Source: Thermovirga lienii DSM 17291 (lineage in GTDB: Bacteria > Synergistota > Synergistia > Synergistales > Thermovirgaceae). From it: 64,000 nt of DNA. The stretch's first letter is position 1. Each line of letters starts with the position of its first letter. The notes under the pieces are model-generated. The model searched no databases and was not told the DNA's origin. It worked only from the letters and a program-made list of their open reading frames with translations. The position numbers and the translations under genes are program-made. The DNA lies in contig CP003096.1 in the NCBI GenBank assembly GCA_000233775.1, positions 1,700,501 to 1,764,500 of the forward strand, in the 5' to 3' direction. Positions 62,548 to 64,000 of this stretch are shown piece after piece.

Positions 62548-63969
62548 TTACTCCACCACAACCTCGTTCTCTGCCAAAAGCCTTAGCACTTCATCTTTGT
62601 CAAGTCTTGAGTCCTCGGCCAAAAATTCCACATCCACTTGAGAAAGCTTCCTCTCCTCTCCCAAGCTCGAACAAGCATGGCGCACGTACGACTCCCTAAG
62701 CTTATTCAAAGAAATCTCCGTGCAGGCTATCTGTTCTGGTCTTTCGGGTATCACTATGTTTTTACCTGGGACCTCATCCTTCGGGTTGCCTCTTTTCACT
62801 TCCACTCCCATCTTTTTGGCGAAGGCCAACTGGGCATAAGGGTGCTTCCCCGCTCCGGTGTACTCCGTCTCGTTTACCACCACAACATGGTCTTCAGGAA
62901 GGGTCCGAGCTAGAGCGAAAGCCGCTGTAAGGGAGGTATTGCCAGCAGGCCCTCTTTCAAGCCCCTCCAGCTGGGCGAGGGCCTCAGTTATATAAAACAC
63001 TGAACCCTGCGTCACAGTCACGTAACCATCCAAGTACCTCAAAACCCTAGCGGCATTGCGGGGCACGTCGGAACGATCTGGCCAAACTGCAAAGGGAATC
63101 CCAAACCCTGTGTGGCCCGTAGTGAAGGACTTCCTGTTGAAGTCCCTATCCGATGCCATGTGGAGGCCCTGGAGGTTCACACTTGCGCCTATGATCTTGG
63201 TGCCAAAACTTCCCGCTTTTAGCACACCCCTGGCTGTGCCAGTCGTTATACCTCCTCCTGCATGGGTGCTGACTATGTAATCAGGATCTTTACCTGTCAG
63301 GTCCCTGACCTGTTCCACTATCTCTGTCCCCAAGGTCTCTATACCGGCAATGGAAAAGGGAGTGTACAAGGAGGCGTTGAAATATCCCGTGTCCTCCAAT
63401 ACCAAAAGGAACATGTAGAAAAGTTCCGGTCCAACGGAAAGCTGCAGCACTTCCGCTCCATAGGCCTCACAAGCTCTTCCCTTCTCGGCTATCTCTGGCT
63501 GCTCATATCCTCTGCTGTCAAACATCTCCTGTACTATGATGCAACCAAGGTTACTTCTCGCAGCCTGGCTTGCCACGGCTGCTCCGTAATTGCCACTGGT
63601 GGCGGCCACCACACCTGGGTAACCTGCTCTTTTGGCGTGAAAAACCGAAAGGGAAGCCCTTCTATCCTTGAAGGATCTAGCGGGGTTGTTGGCTTCATCC
63701 TTTACAAATATTCTTGCTCCATAGCCTGGCTCCGAGAGTTTCCTCACCAATGATGTGAGGTTTTTCAGTTCAATAAGAGGCGTATTGCCGACATTGGCCT
63801 CCTTCTGGATCCTTTTGACTTCCTCCAGGGAGTAGCCTGTTTCCTTCATCATTCTCTCGTAATCGAAGGCAAGGCGGCCTATGCTGTATTTGCTGTAGTC
63901 TATACCTACAGATGCCCGCATTATTTCCCCTCGTCTGGCCATAACGCTCTTGTAATCCCTAGGCTTCAT
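62548..63969 (-). CDS. ortB: 2-amino-4-oxopentanoate thiolase beta subunit (threonine-synthase-like)
   Basis: About 473 residues from the ATG at 63969 behind AAAGGCGGTG. Fold type II PLP enzyme: PLP Lys in 'FVKDEANNPARSFKDRRASLSVFHAK', 'VAATSGNYGAAVASQAA', 'STHAGGGITTGTARG' and 'GPAGNTSLTAAF'. The length and the N-terminus 'YEQPEIAEKGRA..' context match OrtB of the oxidative ornithine pathway in clostridia and Synergistota, where OrtAB cleaves 2-amino-4-ketopentanoate with CoA to alanine and acetyl-CoA. The small OrtA subunit would lie just past the right edge. Confidence 0.87.
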   Translation of the reverse strand: MKPRDYKSVMARRGEIMRASVGIDYSKYSIGRLAFDYERMMKETGYSLEEVKRIQKEANVGNTPLIELKNLTSLVRKLSEPGYGARIFVKDEANNPARSFKDRRASLSVFHAKRAGYPGVVAATSGNYGAAVASQAARSNLGCIIVQEMFDSRGYEQPEIAEKGRACEAYGAEVLQLSVGPELFYMFLLVLEDTGYFNASLYTPFSIAGIETLGTEIVEQVRDLTGKDPDYIVSTHAGGGITTGTARGVLKAGSFGTKIIGASVNLQGLHMASDRDFNRKSFTTGHTGFGIPFAVWPDRSDVPRNAARVLRYLDGYVTVTQGSVFYITEALAQLEGLERGPAGNTSLTAAFALARTLPEDHVVVVNETEYTGAGKHPYAQLAFAKKMGVEVKRGNPKDEVPGKNIVIPERPEQIACTEISLNKLRESYVRHACSSLGEERKLSQVDVEFLAEDSRLDKDEVLRLLAENEVVVE

Positions 63970-63975
63970 CAGCAA

Positions 63976-64000
63976 TCACCGCCTTTCAGGATTTTTCTCA
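63976..64000 (-). CDS. Possible 3' end of ortA, cut by the window edge
   Basis: On the minus strand an open frame enters from the edge and ends at TGA (63976-63978), seven bases ahead of the ortB start, giving a final '...EKNPERR'. Position and spacing fit the OrtA subunit gene that normally precedes ortB, but eight codons do not allow identification. Confidence 0.3.

Overview
The window looks like the chromosome of an anaerobic, amino-acid- and organic-acid-using bacterium, most probably of the phylum Synergistota (Acetomicrobium/Anaerobaculum-like). This is inferred from the gene set, with no search behind it: an ornithine-degradation thiolase subunit (OrtB), TRAP and tripartite tricarboxylate (TTT) carriers, several M20 peptidases, DapF-fold racemases, an epimerase-type threonine dehydrogenase, a diderm-type MacAB-TolC efflux set, and frequent TTG/GTG starts behind strong Shine-Dalgarno (SD) sequences. 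Genes are dense on both strands, mostly in short operons. I see no tRNA, rRNA, CRISPR array, insertion sequence or prophage.

Layout. 1-4.07 kb: the 3' part of a TolC-like gene followed by a MacA-like adaptor, an ABC ATPase and a MacB-like permease, all overlapping. 4.17-7.59 kb: a nickel/cobalt ECF importer (nikKMLQO type). 7.57-13.2 kb: a secreted protein of unknown function, trpB preceded by a full transcription attenuator with a Trp-Trp-Trp leader peptide, a cation-diffusion-facilitator gene apparently starting at AUA, a cysteine-rich Fe-S protein, comB and a FlK-like thioesterase. 13.4-16.2 kb: two exported proteins of unknown function, one with 52 consecutive aspartates. 16.35-17.67 kb: two tandem cyclic-di-GMP-I (GEMM-I) riboswitches in front of a secreted Ntn hydrolase. 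17.7-22.1 kb: a Ski2-like helicase, threonine dehydrogenase and a CoA-disulfide-reductase/rhodanese fusion. 22.35-29.2 kb: three consecutive DapF-fold genes, two aminotransferases and a RocB-like M20 peptidase. 29.2-39.9 kb: cardiolipin synthase, an unknown gene, a DMT exporter, a PEBP protein, OPT peptide transporter + PqqD-like protein + M20 peptidase, HU, a cysteine-synthase-like enzyme and a GNAT-nitrilase fusion. 40.06-50.05 kb: a GntR regulator, TTT transporter, aconitase, isocitrate dehydrogenase and citrate lyase citDEF, a tricarboxylate module. 50.1-55.4 kb: cold-shock protein, FAH-family enzyme, an HD-GYP gene split by one in-frame amber codon, and a RidA / TIM-barrel / Tm-1-like operon. 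55.5-64 kb: a secreted protein, a cupin, an M20-fold protein without its metal ligands, an amidohydrolase, a TRAP transporter and ortB at the right edge.

How it works together. Tricarboxylates could be imported by TctABC and either cleaved by citrate lyase or passed through aconitase and isocitrate dehydrogenase to 2-oxoglutarate. Peptides could enter through the OPT carrier and be hydrolysed by M20 enzymes. Amino acids could be handled by the aminotransferases, racemase-fold proteins, threonine dehydrogenase and OrtB. Cyclic-di-GMP signalling appears twice: as tandem riboswitches and as a damaged HD-GYP phosphodiesterase gene. The features I find most worth a second look are the tandem riboswitch unit, the poly-Asp exported protein, the triple DapF cluster with one base-less member, the M20 pseudoenzyme, the trpB attenuator and the amber codon in the HD-GYP gene.
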